Numbered from the stretch's first letter, positions 25,564-34,752 are shown. The stretch is 64,000 nt of DNA from an uncultured bacterium (GCA_902826835.1 CADEGH010000013.1:1-64000); one strand, 5' to 3'. Translations and numbers: made by a program. The notes: a model not told the origin generated them from the sequence alone.

Positions 25564-28182
25564 ATGAGCGTCCCCCAAAATTGCGGATTCACTCCGGCGG
25601 TGTTGAGCGCGCATGTGAAAAGCGTGCGGGCGCGGAGTCGTCAGAGCCGATTTGTCGGGGTCCGGCTCGCGGGGAATTGGACCGGTCCGTCGCGGATCAC
25701 GGCCGGGGAGGAAGAAGCCCAGGTGATCGTGTGTCCCTCGGTGTTGGCGGTGCGCGAGGCCCTGTCGTCTCCTCCGGAGGGGGAGGGCCCCATCGTGCTG
25801 CTCACCGATCGCACGGAGCAGGAAATCGGGGCGGATGCCCTGTCCCGGCTCGCGAAGCGAAGGCTGTGGTCGATCGAGCTGTGGGATGTGGTTTTGGATC
25901 TCTTCGGGGCCCATGAACTTGACCCTCGCTTGAGAGGGAAGACCTGGTTGCCGGGCCCCCTCATCGAGGTTGCGAAAGAGAACGCTCCCCTCGCTGTTCG
26001 CAGTCGCGTGCTGGATGAAGAGCGCGCCATGTCCACGCTGCTCCGCGCCCGCTTGGGAATGCGGGAATCGCGGATGGACGAGAGTGCCCTCCTGCGCTGG
26101 ACGACTTCGGCGGATCAGGTGGCCCAATTCAAGGCCGCCCCGCCGGAGATGCGGGCCGGAGTCGCGCAGTGGGTGATCGAGAGCGCGGGCAAGGTCGGCG
26201 AGGCGGTCTTTTGGCTCATCGATCAGGATCGGGGGACGCAGGCGCTGCCCCTCGGCCTCGCTCTGCGGGCGTTGGTCGGTACGACCTCCGGACCCTCCGG
26301 TCCTGAAACTCCGACCGCCCAGGCGGCAATGATTCGCCTGGAGGCTTGGCTCGGCGGGCATTCGCTTTCGCTGGAAGTCGCGCGACGCTGGGCCTACATT
26401 GCCGAACATTGTCTGGAGGGACTCGAAGGATCGTCGGACGTCGCCGCCGCGCACGCTCATCTCGCCGAAGCGCAGGCGATTCTCGTGAGCCTCAAGGCGG
26501 CCGAGGAAGCTCACTCCAGCCGATTCCTGCCATCGGGCTTCGACCTGCAACTCCGCCAATTCGCAGCGGCCGCGGCGACTTGGTGGTCGAACTCCGGTGC
26601 CGCCGAGACTCTAGGAACGGTCCTCGCGTGGTCCGACCGGGCGCGCGACTACCGCCGAGCCTCACACGAGAGTGCGCGGCTCTCCGCCGTGGACATGGCC
26701 GAGCGCCTCTTGCGGAGGCGGACGGAGAATCGCCCCCGGGCGACCCCCTCCGATCTGGTCACTGCGATGCGCCACTACGCCGCGGAGGGAGCGTTCTTGG
26801 ATCGCGCGCGCCCCGTCCTGGCCGCGCATGGGAACGATCCCTTACTCGGTCCCCTGATTCGGACTCTGCTCGAGTCGGTGGATCAGGAGCGCGAGGAAGA
26901 AAACCGGCGCTTCGCGCAAATCCTCGCACAGAGCGGGGTCAATGAACTCCCCGCTGGCGTGCTGGGAGTCGAATCGTTGATCGCGGAGGTCGTCGCTCCG
27001 CTCGCCCTGGAAACTCGAGTCCTGTTGTTGGTGTTGGACGGACTCTCCGCCGCGGTCTTTCGGGAACTGGCGGAGAGTCTCGCGCACCATCAGTGGCTCG
27101 AAATACGGCCCACCGGAGAGCGGGAGCGGCGCTCCGTGCTTGCGGCCCTCCCGACGCTCACCCGCAGTTCGCGCACGAGTCTCTTCGCGGGCCGTCTCCA
27201 ACTCGGGTCCGCCGACACCGAAAAGGCGGCGTTCGAAAATCACCCGCTATGGACACGAGCGCCGCGAGCCAACCAGCGTCCGGTCCTCCTGCACAAAGCC
27301 GAGGTGGCCAAACCGATCAGGCTCGAGCAGCGCGTGGTCGGGATCGTGATCAACACCGTGGATGATCATCTCGCGAAGGGCGATCAAATGCATCTGGCGT
27401 GGACGGTAGAATCCATCGGACCGCTCGCGAGAATCCTGCGGGAGGCTCGGGAAGAGAAGTACACCGTCGTCCTGACCGGGGACCACGGACATGTGCTCGA
27501 GCGCGGGTCGGTGCTCCGGTCGCACACGACCGAAAATGCCCGAGCGCGCCCGGATGACGGCACCCTGAATCCTGGGGAGGTGCGGCTCTCTGGGGCGCGC
27601 GTTCTCTCGAGCGCGGGGAATACGGTGGTGGCAGCCTGGAGCGACCGCGTTCGCTACGGAGCAAAGCAGCACGGTTATCACGGCGGGGCGAGCCCGGCCG
27701 AGGCGGTGATTCCCCTCGGGATTTTCGTCGCCTCGGATACGCCCCCCTCGGGGTACGAGTTTGCCCCGCGCGATATCCCTGCCTGGTGGGATCTCGGGAG
27801 CGCAGTGATCGTGCCGCTGCGTCCTGTCGAGTCCAAGCCGACGGCCACCGGCAGCCTCTTCCCCGAGGTCACGGAGCCGGAGTTTTACGAGCGGCTGGCG
27901 AAGTCCCAGATTTTTCGAGACCAGGAGAAAATGGCGAAGCGGGCGGCGCCTCCCAAACAAGAACTCCAGCGTCTGTTGGCGGCGGTCTTGGATGCAGGCG
28001 GAAGCTTGACTTTCGATGCGCTGGCGCGAGCCTTGAGGCTCCAGATCCCGCGGCTGCGGGCGCTCTTGGCGGCCAGCCAGCGGGTGCTCAATCTCGACGG
28101 CACCACGGTGCTCGAGTTCGATCTTCCTTCGAACACCGTTCGTCTCGATCGGGAACTTTTGGAGCGGCAGTTTGACCTCTGA
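25564..28182 (+). CDS. pglZ: BREX-type PglZ alkaline-phosphatase-superfamily protein
   Basis: 872 aa, the length of BREX type 2 PglZ proteins. The N-terminal ~460 residues are helical and BREX-specific. The PglZ domain (about 480-760) retains the metal/catalytic positions expected for this phosphatase superfamily: LVLDGLSAAVF (D492), TGDHGHVLERGS (D640, H641) and QHGYHGGASPAEAVIPL (H703, H706). A C-terminal winged-helix-like part follows. In BREX and Pgl phage-defence systems PglZ is essential and works with an ATPase, a helicase and the PglX methyltransferase. Here it opens a three-gene operon; brxD starts 11 bp before its stop. No PglX, PglW, PglY or other BREX gene lies within 25 kb upstream or 32 kb downstream. 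Confidence 0.92.
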   Translation: MSVPQNCGFTPAVLSAHVKSVRARSRQSRFVGVRLAGNWTGPSRITAGEEEAQVIVCPSVLAVREALSSPPEGEGPIVLLTDRTEQEIGADALSRLAKRRLWSIELWDVVLDLFGAHELDPRLRGKTWLPGPLIEVAKENAPLAVRSRVLDEERAMSTLLRARLGMRESRMDESALLRWTTSADQVAQFKAAPPEMRAGVAQWVIESAGKVGEAVFWLIDQDRGTQALPLGLALRALVGTTSGPSGPETPTAQAAMIRLEAWLGGHSLSLEVARRWAYIAEHCLEGLEGSSDVAAAHAHLAEAQAILVSLKAAEEAHSSRFLPSGFDLQLRQFAAAAATWWSNSGAAETLGTVLAWSDRARDYRRASHESARLSAVDMAERLLRRRTENRPRATPSDLVTAMRHYAAEGAFLDRARPVLAAHGNDPLLGPLIRTLLESVDQEREEENRRFAQILAQSGVNELPAGVLGVESLIAEVVAPLALETRVLLLVLDGLSAAVFRELAESLAHHQWLEIRPTGERERRSVLAALPTLTRSSRTSLFAGRLQLGSADTEKAAFENHPLWTRAPRANQRPVLLHKAEVAKPIRLEQRVVGIVINTVDDHLAKGDQMHLAWTVESIGPLARILREAREEKYTVVLTGDHGHVLERGSVLRSHTTENARARPDDGTLNPGEVRLSGARVLSSAGNTVVAAWSDRVRYGAKQHGYHGGASPAEAVIPLGIFVASDTPPSGYEFAPRDIPAWWDLGSAVIVPLRPVESKPTATGSLFPEVTEPEFYERLAKSQIFRDQEKMAKRAAPPKQELQRLLAAVLDAGGSLTFDALARALRLQIPRLRALLAASQRVLNLDGTTVLEFDLPSNTVRLDRELLERQFDL

Positions 28183-29515
28183 TTCGGGAGCCAGGTCCAA
28201 GCCGAGCGCGGAGCGACGTCGCGCCATCATCGACGCCCTGCGCCGCGGTACGGTTCCGGAGCACAGCCTCGACACCTTTGCCGTCGGCTTGGGTCGGTTC
28301 GATGCCGCCCTCGAAGACGAACTCGCGCTCGTGCAGCGAGGCGGCGCGGTGTTCAAGGCGGTGCGCGGCGAGTACGGCAGCGGCAAGACCTTCTTCGCGC
28401 GGCACTTCGAGGAGCGGGCCAAGTCCTTGGGGATGGCGGCCTGCGAAGTGCAAATCAACGAACGGGAGACTCCGCTCCATCAGTTGGAAACGGTGTATCG
28501 CCGGCTGACCGAACGCCTCTCCACCACATCCATGAGGACGGGCGCTTTCCGCAGCATCATCGACCAGTGGTTTTACTGCTTGGAACAGGATGTGAAGCGC
28601 GAACGGCCGCAGTTGGAGGACGACGACGCCGCTTTGGAGAAGAGCATCCGCGACCTCATGGAAAGACGCCTGTTCGCGATTCAGGCGACGGCACCGGCGT
28701 TTGCGGCCACCCTGCGGGCCTACCGCGCCGCTGACATGGAGAACGATACCGCCACCGCCGAGGCCCTGATCGCGTGGCTCGGCGGGCAACCGACAGTCGG
28801 GGCGAGTGCGAAGCGCGCGGCCGGCGTGAAGGGCGAAGTCGACCACTTCGCAGCGCTGAGTTTCTTGCAGGGCCTATTGATGATCTTGCGGGACGCCGGC
28901 ATGTTCGGCCTCGTGCTCGTGCTCGACGAGGTGGAGACCCTCCAGCGCGTGCGCAGCGACGTGCGCGACAAGGGCTTGAATGCCCTGCGGCAGCTCATCG
29001 ACGAGATCGACGGCGGTCGATTTCCCGGTCTCTACCTCATGATCACCGGCACCCCGGCGTTTTTCGAAGGCCCGCAGGGAGTGGCGCGCTTGCCTCCCTT
29101 GGCCGCGCGCCTTCAAGCCGACTTTCGGACCGATGCACGATTCGACAATCCGCGGGCGGTGCAGATTCGTCTCCCCGGGTTTTCGTTGGAATCGCTCGGG
29201 GCGGTGGGTCGGCGCGTGCGTGACCTCTACGTCCAGGGCGCCCACGAACCCGCTCGCGTGGCGGCGCGCGCCGACGACGCGTTGATCGATGATCTCGCGC
29301 GGGGAGTGGCCGGCGCGTTCGGTGGTCGGGTGGGCGTCGCTCCGCGCCTGTTTCTCAAGAAACTGGTCGAAGACCTGCTCGACCGCATCGACCAATTTCC
29401 CGACTTCAATCCGCGCGAGCATTACGCCCCCACGGTGGTCGATGCCGAACTCAACGATTCCGAGCGGGCCGCGCGATCTTTGGTATCGCCGGATGACGTG
29501 CGGTTGGATCCATGA
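28172..29515 (+). CDS. brxD: BREX ATP-binding protein BrxD (DUF2791 family)
   Basis: 447 aa, TTG start with GGAG 7 nt upstream, overlapping pglZ by 11 bp. A P-loop NTPase: Walker A GEYGSGKT (66-73, K72), Walker B LVLVLDEVE near residue 253, and the conserved opening RRAIIDALRRGTVP typical of the BrxD/DUF2791 group. In BREX types 2 and 6 BrxD is encoded beside pglZ and brxHI, exactly as here. It probably powers or gates the complex with the helicase BrxHI. Its stop overlaps the next ATG by four bases. Confidence 0.92.
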   Translation: MTSDSGARSKPSAERRRAIIDALRRGTVPEHSLDTFAVGLGRFDAALEDELALVQRGGAVFKAVRGEYGSGKTFFARHFEERAKSLGMAACEVQINERETPLHQLETVYRRLTERLSTTSMRTGAFRSIIDQWFYCLEQDVKRERPQLEDDDAALEKSIRDLMERRLFAIQATAPAFAATLRAYRAADMENDTATAEALIAWLGGQPTVGASAKRAAGVKGEVDHFAALSFLQGLLMILRDAGMFGLVLVLDEVETLQRVRSDVRDKGLNALRQLIDEIDGGRFPGLYLMITGTPAFFEGPQGVARLPPLAARLQADFRTDARFDNPRAVQIRLPGFSLESLGAVGRRVRDLYVQGAHEPARVAARADDALIDDLARGVAGAFGGRVGVAPRLFLKKLVEDLLDRIDQFPDFNPREHYAPTVVDAELNDSERAARSLVSPDDVRLDP

Positions 29516-31602
29516 GTGATTTTTCACGCCTGCATCCCGCGATTCAGCACCACATCGTGAATTCGCTGGGCTGGCGGCAGCTACGGCCTTTGCAAGAGGC
29601 GGCGATCGATCCTTTGCTCGCCGGGCATCACGCGCTCATCCTCGCGGGCACGGCGGGTGGCAAAACCGAGGCGGCGCTCTTCCCCCTGCTCTCCCGCATG
29701 TTGAACGAGGAATGGCGCGGGCTCGGCATTCTGTATTTGTGCCCGATCAAAGCCCTCCTCAATAATCTTGAAGTGCGATTGTCCCAGTATGCGGGATGGC
29801 TCGGGCGGCGCGCGATGGTGTGGCACGGTGACGTCTCGGAGTCCGAGCGACGGCGGATGCGGAAAGATCCGCCGGACATCCTGCTGACGACGCCGGAGTC
29901 TCTGGAGGTGATGCTCCTATCGCGGCGCGCCGATCCCTCGAAATTTTTCTCCGGCGTGCGGGCGGTGGTGGTGGACGAAATCCATGCCTTCGCGGGGGAC
30001 GATCGCGGGTGGCACCTTTTGTCGGTGGTGGAGCGGATTGCGCGCCTTGTGGATGCCCCGGTGCAGCGCGTCGGGCTTTCGGCGACGGTAGGCAATCCGG
30101 AGGTCTTGGTCGATTGGCTCGCGGCCTCGGCGCCCGGGCCGCGCGAGGTGATTCGGGTCGCGAGTGCGACCGTGACCTCCCCCCCGGAGATCTTGGTGGA
30201 CCACGTGGGATCGCTCGCCAACGCCGCGAAAGTGATCGCGGCGTTACACCGCGGGGAGAAGCGACTCGTGTTCTGCGACAGCCGCGCCCGCGTCGAGCAG
30301 CTCGGCATCGGCCTGCGCGAACTCGGCGTCTCCACCTTTGTCTCCCACAGTTCGCTCGGACAGGACGAGCGGCGTCGCGCGGAGGCGGCGTTTGCCGCGG
30401 GCCGTGACTGTGTGATCGTCGCCACCAGCACGCTCGAGCTGGGTATCGATGTGGGCGATCTCGATCGCATCATCCAAATTGACGCTCCGGCCACGGTCGC
30501 TTCCTTCCTCCAGCGGCTCGGGAGAACGGGGCGGCGCCCCGGTGCGCAGCGTAATTGTCTCTTCCTCACCACCAGTGAAACCGGATTCTTGCGCGCGCTC
30601 GGACTGCTTGAATTGTGGGCGGACGGATTTGTCGAGCCCACCCTTCCTCCTCCCGAGCCTCTGCACGTGTTTGCGCAGCAGGTGCTCGCGTTCATCCTCC
30701 AGGAAGGTGGGGTCGACCGTGAGACGATCAAACAGTCTCTCCGGGCAATGTCCGGGTTTGCCTGCCTCGATCCCGCGGACTTGGAGGCGATCTTCGATCA
30801 CATGTTCGAGCGGAGCATCCTCGTTTCCGACGGCGGCCTGCTCGGCCTCGGGCCGGAGGCGGAGCGGTTGTACGGGGCCAAGAACTTCCTGAAACTGTTC
30901 TCGGTCTTCTCGGCGCCGCCCCTCTTCGTGGTTTTCCATGGGCGCAACGAGATCGGCTCGGTGGACGAGACGATGTTTCACGTCCGGCAGGCGGGGGCGC
31001 CCATTCTTCTCTTGGCAGGGCGCAATTGGCGGGTCACGCATTTGGATCGAGGCCGGCGCGTGGCGTACGTCGAGCCCGTGGAACTCCGGGGTCGTTCGCA
31101 CTGGCTGGGACCCGGTCAGGCCCTCCACTTTCGCTTGTGTCGGGCGATTCGCACGCTCCTCGCGTCGGGGCGTACGCGCACCCCTCTCTCCAACCGAGCG
31201 CAGGAGTATCTGACCACCGTTCTCGCGGGTTTTGCCTGGGTGCAGGACGACGCGACCTGCGTCGTGACGACCCGGCCGGGCCATTCCACCTGGTGGACGT
31301 TTGCCGGCCTGCGGGCCAATCAAGTGCTGGCGGAGGCGTTCAGCACCGTCCTCGCGGTGTCCGGGCAAGGTGACAACTTCGAGATCGCCCTCCACGATCA
31401 CGCCGATCTCGAGGAAGCCGAGCGTCTCCTCACCTCCCGGACCAAGCTCGGACCTCCGCCCCTCGACGACGATGCCATCTCCGCCCTCGAGTTCTCCGCC
31501 TGCCTACCCCGATCCCTGGCCGAGCGCCTCCTCCGCCGCCGCCTCTTCGACGAACCCGCCCTCCACGCCTGCCTCTCCGAACCGATCCGATTTGTCCGCT
31601 GA
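29512..31602 (+). CDS. brxHI: BREX DEAD/DEAH helicase BrxHI (Lhr-like)
   Basis: 696 aa. An SF2 helicase core: LAGTAGGKTEAAL (K51), TTPES, DEIH (155-158), SAT (190-192), STLELGIDVGDLD and QRLGRTGRRPG (334-342), followed by an Lhr-like winged-helix/beta-barrel C-terminal half. Order and family match BrxHI of BREX types 2 and 6. ATGA overlap with brxD makes the three proteins a single translational unit. All motor motifs look intact, so the module is not a decayed remnant. The gene ends 50 bp before a serpin gene. Confidence 0.92.
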   Translation: MSDFSRLHPAIQHHIVNSLGWRQLRPLQEAAIDPLLAGHHALILAGTAGGKTEAALFPLLSRMLNEEWRGLGILYLCPIKALLNNLEVRLSQYAGWLGRRAMVWHGDVSESERRRMRKDPPDILLTTPESLEVMLLSRRADPSKFFSGVRAVVVDEIHAFAGDDRGWHLLSVVERIARLVDAPVQRVGLSATVGNPEVLVDWLAASAPGPREVIRVASATVTSPPEILVDHVGSLANAAKVIAALHRGEKRLVFCDSRARVEQLGIGLRELGVSTFVSHSSLGQDERRRAEAAFAAGRDCVIVATSTLELGIDVGDLDRIIQIDAPATVASFLQRLGRTGRRPGAQRNCLFLTTSETGFLRALGLLELWADGFVEPTLPPPEPLHVFAQQVLAFILQEGGVDRETIKQSLRAMSGFACLDPADLEAIFDHMFERSILVSDGGLLGLGPEAERLYGAKNFLKLFSVFSAPPLFVVFHGRNEIGSVDETMFHVRQAGAPILLLAGRNWRVTHLDRGRRVAYVEPVELRGRSHWLGPGQALHFRLCRAIRTLLASGRTRTPLSNRAQEYLTTVLAGFAWVQDDATCVVTTRPGHSTWWTFAGLRANQVLAEAFSTVLAVSGQGDNFEIALHDHADLEEAERLLTSRTKLGPPPLDDDAISALEFSACLPRSLAERLLRRRLFDEPALHACLSEPIRFVR

Positions 31603-31652
31603 AGCCTTAAGGGTTCACTTCTCCGGGAACTTCTCGCCGAGTCGGGAGTCCA

Positions 31653-32897
31653 ATGACAAAACGCCTTCGGAGAAACATCGTGATCAAGCAGTTTCCTTGG
31701 TTGTTGTCGGCCATTTTCCTGGTGGGTTCGGGCAGGGCTCAGGACCCAGGGCCGGCGGTCCGGGCGGTCAACGGATTTGGCTGGGATCTGCACCGGATGC
31801 TGGCGGGGACGGATGGGAATCTTGTCTTTTCTCCCTACTCGATTGGTGCTGCGCTGGGCATGACCAGGGAGGGGGCGGCGGGGGAGACCGGAGTGGAGAT
31901 GGACAAGGTTCTCCACTTTCCCCCGGGCGGGCCTGACTCGAGTTGGCGCGACCTCACCGCCGCCCTGGTACCGAAGGTTCGGCCGCGGGGTCGGGGTGAC
32001 GAGGCGCCTTCGTACCAGTTCGAGACCGCCAACGCGCTCTTCGTTCAGGAAGGAGCGTCGTTCGAATCCCGCTTCTCGGGCCGCGTGAAGGACCTCTACG
32101 ATTCAGGATTCCGGCCGGTGGACTTCCGGCGCGCGGAGGAGGCTCGGCAGGCGATCAACCTGTGGGTCAATCAACGCACGCACGAGCGCATCCCGGAGAT
32201 CCTGGCGCCCGGCACGCTCTCCGCCGAGATGCGAGTGGTCCTCGCGAACGCAGTGTGGTTCAAGGCGATGTGGACGAAACAGTTCTCCGAGAAGGGGACG
32301 AAGGACGAGGACTTCCACGTCACCGCCGACCGCAAGGTCACGGCCAAGATGATGCACCGGGTCGGCGAGTGCCGCTACGGCGAGACCGCGCTCGCTCAGG
32401 TCTTGGACCTCAGCTACGGACAGGGGGAGACGGGTTTCCTGGTCGTCCTTCCGAAATCCAAGCATGGGCTCGGTGAGGTGGCGTCGAGGGAAAACCCAGC
32501 CTCTTGGGTCTCCGCACTGGACGAAAAACTGCCAAGGGTCGACATCAAGATCCCTCGGTTCACCTTCTCTAGCGGCTACGAACTCGGCCCACCACTCAAG
32601 TCGATGGGCATGCAAAGGGCCTTTGATCCCAAGGCCGCGGACTTCTCCGCCATGTGCAAGTCCGAGCCCTTCCACATCGGACTCGTGATCCACAAGGCCT
32701 TCATCGCCGTCGACGAGGAGGGCACGGAAGCTTCCGCGGCGACCGTCGTTGCCCTCCGGGCCGGCGCCCGCCCGAACACCGAAGAGCCCATCCCCTTCGT
32801 CGCCGACCACCCCTTCCTCTTTTTCATCCGCCACCGCCCGACCGGCACGATCCTCTTCTGCGGCCGCGTCACCGACCCGACCGCGGCTGCCAATTGA
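31653..32897 (+). CDS. Secreted serpin (serine protease inhibitor)
   Basis: 414 aa; GGGAG just before the ATG. Signal peptide (PWLLSAIFLVGSGRAQ). Serpin hallmarks: NLVFSPYSIGAALGM near the N-terminus, VLANAVWFKAMW, and near the C-terminus ADHPFLFFIRHRPTGTILFCGRV. The reactive-loop hinge DEEGTEASAATVV fits the inhibitory consensus (P17 to P8), so it should be an active inhibitor; P1 lies within the ALRAGAR stretch and cannot be fixed from sequence. Probably protects the cell envelope from exogenous or own exported proteases. It is on the same strand as the BREX-like operon, but its secreted nature argues against a role in that defence. Confidence 0.93.
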   Translation: MTKRLRRNIVIKQFPWLLSAIFLVGSGRAQDPGPAVRAVNGFGWDLHRMLAGTDGNLVFSPYSIGAALGMTREGAAGETGVEMDKVLHFPPGGPDSSWRDLTAALVPKVRPRGRGDEAPSYQFETANALFVQEGASFESRFSGRVKDLYDSGFRPVDFRRAEEARQAINLWVNQRTHERIPEILAPGTLSAEMRVVLANAVWFKAMWTKQFSEKGTKDEDFHVTADRKVTAKMMHRVGECRYGETALAQVLDLSYGQGETGFLVVLPKSKHGLGEVASRENPASWVSALDEKLPRVDIKIPRFTFSSGYELGPPLKSMGMQRAFDPKAADFSAMCKSEPFHIGLVIHKAFIAVDEEGTEASAATVVALRAGARPNTEEPIPFVADHPFLFFIRHRPTGTILFCGRVTDPTAAAN

Positions 32898-33006
32898 GTT
32901 GCCAGGTCACCTTATGTCCGTCCTTGCGGTGAAAGACTGAGTCCGCAAGTTGACAGGGCGACGGCATAACTCCATTTCTCGTCGAGACTTAGGGAAGGGC
33001 TGGGCG

Positions 33007-33047
33007 TAAGATAAAAGTTTTTATCTTAGGGTGGGAAGCGCCCTAAG
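33007..33047 (+). promoter_or_regulatory. Two mutually exclusive hairpins in the leader of the sugar-type operon
   Basis: Hairpin A pairs TAAGATAAAA (33007-33016) with TTTTATCTTA (33019-33028). Hairpin B pairs CTTAGGG (33025-33031) with CCCTAAG (33041-33047). They share 33025-33028, so only one can form. A further CTTAGGG at 32988-32994 could also pair with 33041-33047. Together with the terminator-like hairpin at 33071 this resembles an attenuator. It could equally be the 3' end of the serpin transcript. The A/T-rich arms stand out from the GC-rich surroundings. Confidence 0.4.
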
Positions 33048-33070
33048 TGCGTTCCGCGTCCGACCAACTG

Positions 33071-33096
33071 GAGGGGGGCGTGCCGCCCCTCTTTCT
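33071..33096 (+). terminator. Terminator-like hairpin just before the methyltransferase start
   Basis: GAGGGGGGC (33071-33079) pairs with GCC-CCCCTC (33082-33091, one bulged G) and is followed by TTTCT. It ends 17 bp before the ATG at 33113, a place suited to leader attenuation rather than to simple termination. Confidence 0.45.
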
Positions 33097-33112
33097 GTAG
33101 ACTAGCGGGCCC

Positions 33113-33805
33113 ATGAGCGAACAGGTTTCTGAAGAGCTGCGCGGCCGGATGCGGCGGGACTGGGACGAGCGGGCGGTGACGAACCCTCGTTGGTTCATCG
33201 CTTCGAGTGTGGAGGGCGGGGAGGCGGAGTTTCATGCCTCGGGGGTGCAGGATGTCGCCTTCTTCTTTTCGGGGCTCGAGGACCTGCTCACGCCCAAAAC
33301 CGACGTTCTCGATCTCGGGTGCGGGCTTGGGAGGATGGACCGGGTGATCGCACCGCGGGTTCGCAGCCTGGTCGGAGTGGATGTGTCCCCGGAGATGATC
33401 CGGCAAGCCCAGGCCCGGCTGGCCGATCAGTCCAATGTGCGGTTCCTCGCGGTGAGCGGGTCCGATTTCCAGGGCGTCGAGCCGGCCAGCCTCGACCTCG
33501 TATTTTCGCACATCGTCTTGCAGCACGTGCCGCGGGAAGTGGCGGCGTCGTACCTGCGGGACGCACTTCGGGTACTGCGTCCGGGGGGAGACTTCGTCTT
33601 CCAGGTTCCGGAGCCGGTGGGGACGTTGCCCCCGGATCCCCCGGCCTCGGACACCTTCGGAATGCGCTACTACCGCGAGGCCGAGATTTGCGAGCTCGCC
33701 GAGTCGATGGGCTATGTCTGGAAGGGAGCCGCTCGGTACTTCGTCGCGGACGGCACGCCGCCCTTCACCCAGCTTCGCATCCACCTGAGGACTCGCTCAC
33801 CATGA
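33113..33805 (+). CDS. Class I SAM-dependent methyltransferase
   Basis: 230 aa. Motif I VLDLGCGLGRM (about 64-74), an acidic end of beta2 (VGVDVSPEM), post-I region, and a motif like LVFSHIVLQHVP for motif IV/V, all typical of the Methyltransf_11/25 small-molecule type. No DNA-methyltransferase NPPY or DPPY motif, so it is not a PglX replacement for the nearby BREX-like genes. First of five genes in one transcription unit; its stop overlaps the next start (ATGA at 33802). Substrate unknown, perhaps a sugar or sugar acid given the neighbours. Confidence 0.9.
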   Translation: MSEQVSEELRGRMRRDWDERAVTNPRWFIASSVEGGEAEFHASGVQDVAFFFSGLEDLLTPKTDVLDLGCGLGRMDRVIAPRVRSLVGVDVSPEMIRQAQARLADQSNVRFLAVSGSDFQGVEPASLDLVFSHIVLQHVPREVAASYLRDALRVLRPGGDFVFQVPEPVGTLPPDPPASDTFGMRYYREAEICELAESMGYVWKGAARYFVADGTPPFTQLRIHLRTRSP

Positions 33806-34752
33806 AGTACCTGCTCTTGGTCATGACTTCGATGGCGGTGGCCCAGGGGGACCCGGCCCCCGGCATCGAGTGGAACTTGGAAGAGGGCCGCTCGTTGGAG
33901 CTTCGCGCAAACGGGGAGGTCTGCTGGCGCTTCAATTTCGGCGAGGAACGCGGCAAGCCCGGCTTTCATCCGCTGGCGCTGCCGGGGGGACGAGTGCTCA
34001 CGGTGGATGCACCGAAGGACCACCTTTGGCACCACGGACTCTGGTTCTCTTGGAAGCTGATCGATGGCGTGAATTTCTGGGAGCACGACCCGAAGACCGG
34101 CCGCCCCACGGGGAAGACGAGTTGGTCGCGCCCCGAGATCGATCGGAAGGACGACGGCTCGGCGTTGATCACGATGGATCTCACCTACGCGCCTCGGGAC
34201 GGAATTCCGGTGCTCACGGAGAAGCGTCGGATTCGCACCTCGGTGCCGGCGGCGGACGCCTCATTTTTCATCGACTGGTCGGCGGAGTTTCAGGCTTTGG
34301 CCGACTGCAAACTCGATCGCACGCCCCCTCCTCACGAACCGGGAGGTAAGTCGAACGGCGGCTACGCCGGCTTTTCGTGCCGCCTGGTCCAACTGGAGGA
34401 GCGGGACGCGCGCACGAGTCAGGGCCTCGTGAAATGGAACGAACACGAGCGATTCCGGGTGAATGCGCACGCCTTCGACTACCGCGGCCGGCTGAAGGGG
34501 GAGCAATTGGGCGTCGCGATCATCGACCACTCCACCAATTCGCGCACCCCCTCGCCGTGGTACTCGGTCTGTTCTTCCGGAATGACCTTCTTCACGCCCG
34601 CCGTGCTCGGCCAGGATGCCTTATCCTTGAGCAAGGGCGAGTCGTTTCGCCTCGCTTATCGCGTGCACGTCCACCCGGGGCGGTGGAGCGCGGAGCAACT
34701 CGAAGCCGCGACCCGGGAGTTCCACGCGACCCCCCTCGGAGCTGGACGATGA
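33802..34752 (+). CDS. Secreted DUF6807 (PmoA-like) protein
   Basis: 316 aa from ATG 33802; the open frame extends 204 codons further upstream but only as a shadow of the methyltransferase gene. A short signal peptide (MKYLLLVMTSMAVAQ). Conserved features of the DUF6807 family include DHLWHHGLWFSWKLIDGVNF and late GVAIIDH and SPWYSV motifs. These beta-sandwich proteins of planctomycetes and acidobacteria usually sit beside Gfo/Idh/MocA oxidoreductases and are thought to act on carbohydrates; a reaction is not established. Overlaps the next gene by 4 bp. Confidence 0.88.
   Translation: MKYLLLVMTSMAVAQGDPAPGIEWNLEEGRSLELRANGEVCWRFNFGEERGKPGFHPLALPGGRVLTVDAPKDHLWHHGLWFSWKLIDGVNFWEHDPKTGRPTGKTSWSRPEIDRKDDGSALITMDLTYAPRDGIPVLTEKRRIRTSVPAADASFFIDWSAEFQALADCKLDRTPPPHEPGGKSNGGYAGFSCRLVQLEERDARTSQGLVKWNEHERFRVNAHAFDYRGRLKGEQLGVAIIDHSTNSRTPSPWYSVCSSGMTFFTPAVLGQDALSLSKGESFRLAYRVHVHPGRWSAEQLEAATREFHATPLGAGR

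Noticed and set aside
25453..26559. Extended 5' end of the kinase-TPR frame, opposite pglZ
   Set aside because: It has no relation to kinases, overlaps pglZ by about 1 kb, and GTG 25452 has a clear ribosome site right before the kinase domain.
27247..28458. 403-codon minus-strand frame opposite pglZ and brxD
   Set aside because: No motifs; shadow of the two overlapping plus-strand genes.
33113..33805. The methyltransferase near the BREX-like operon as a PglX replacement
   Set aside because: It is a small class I small-molecule type without a DNA-adenine NPPY/DPPY motif, separated by the serpin gene and a terminator-like region.
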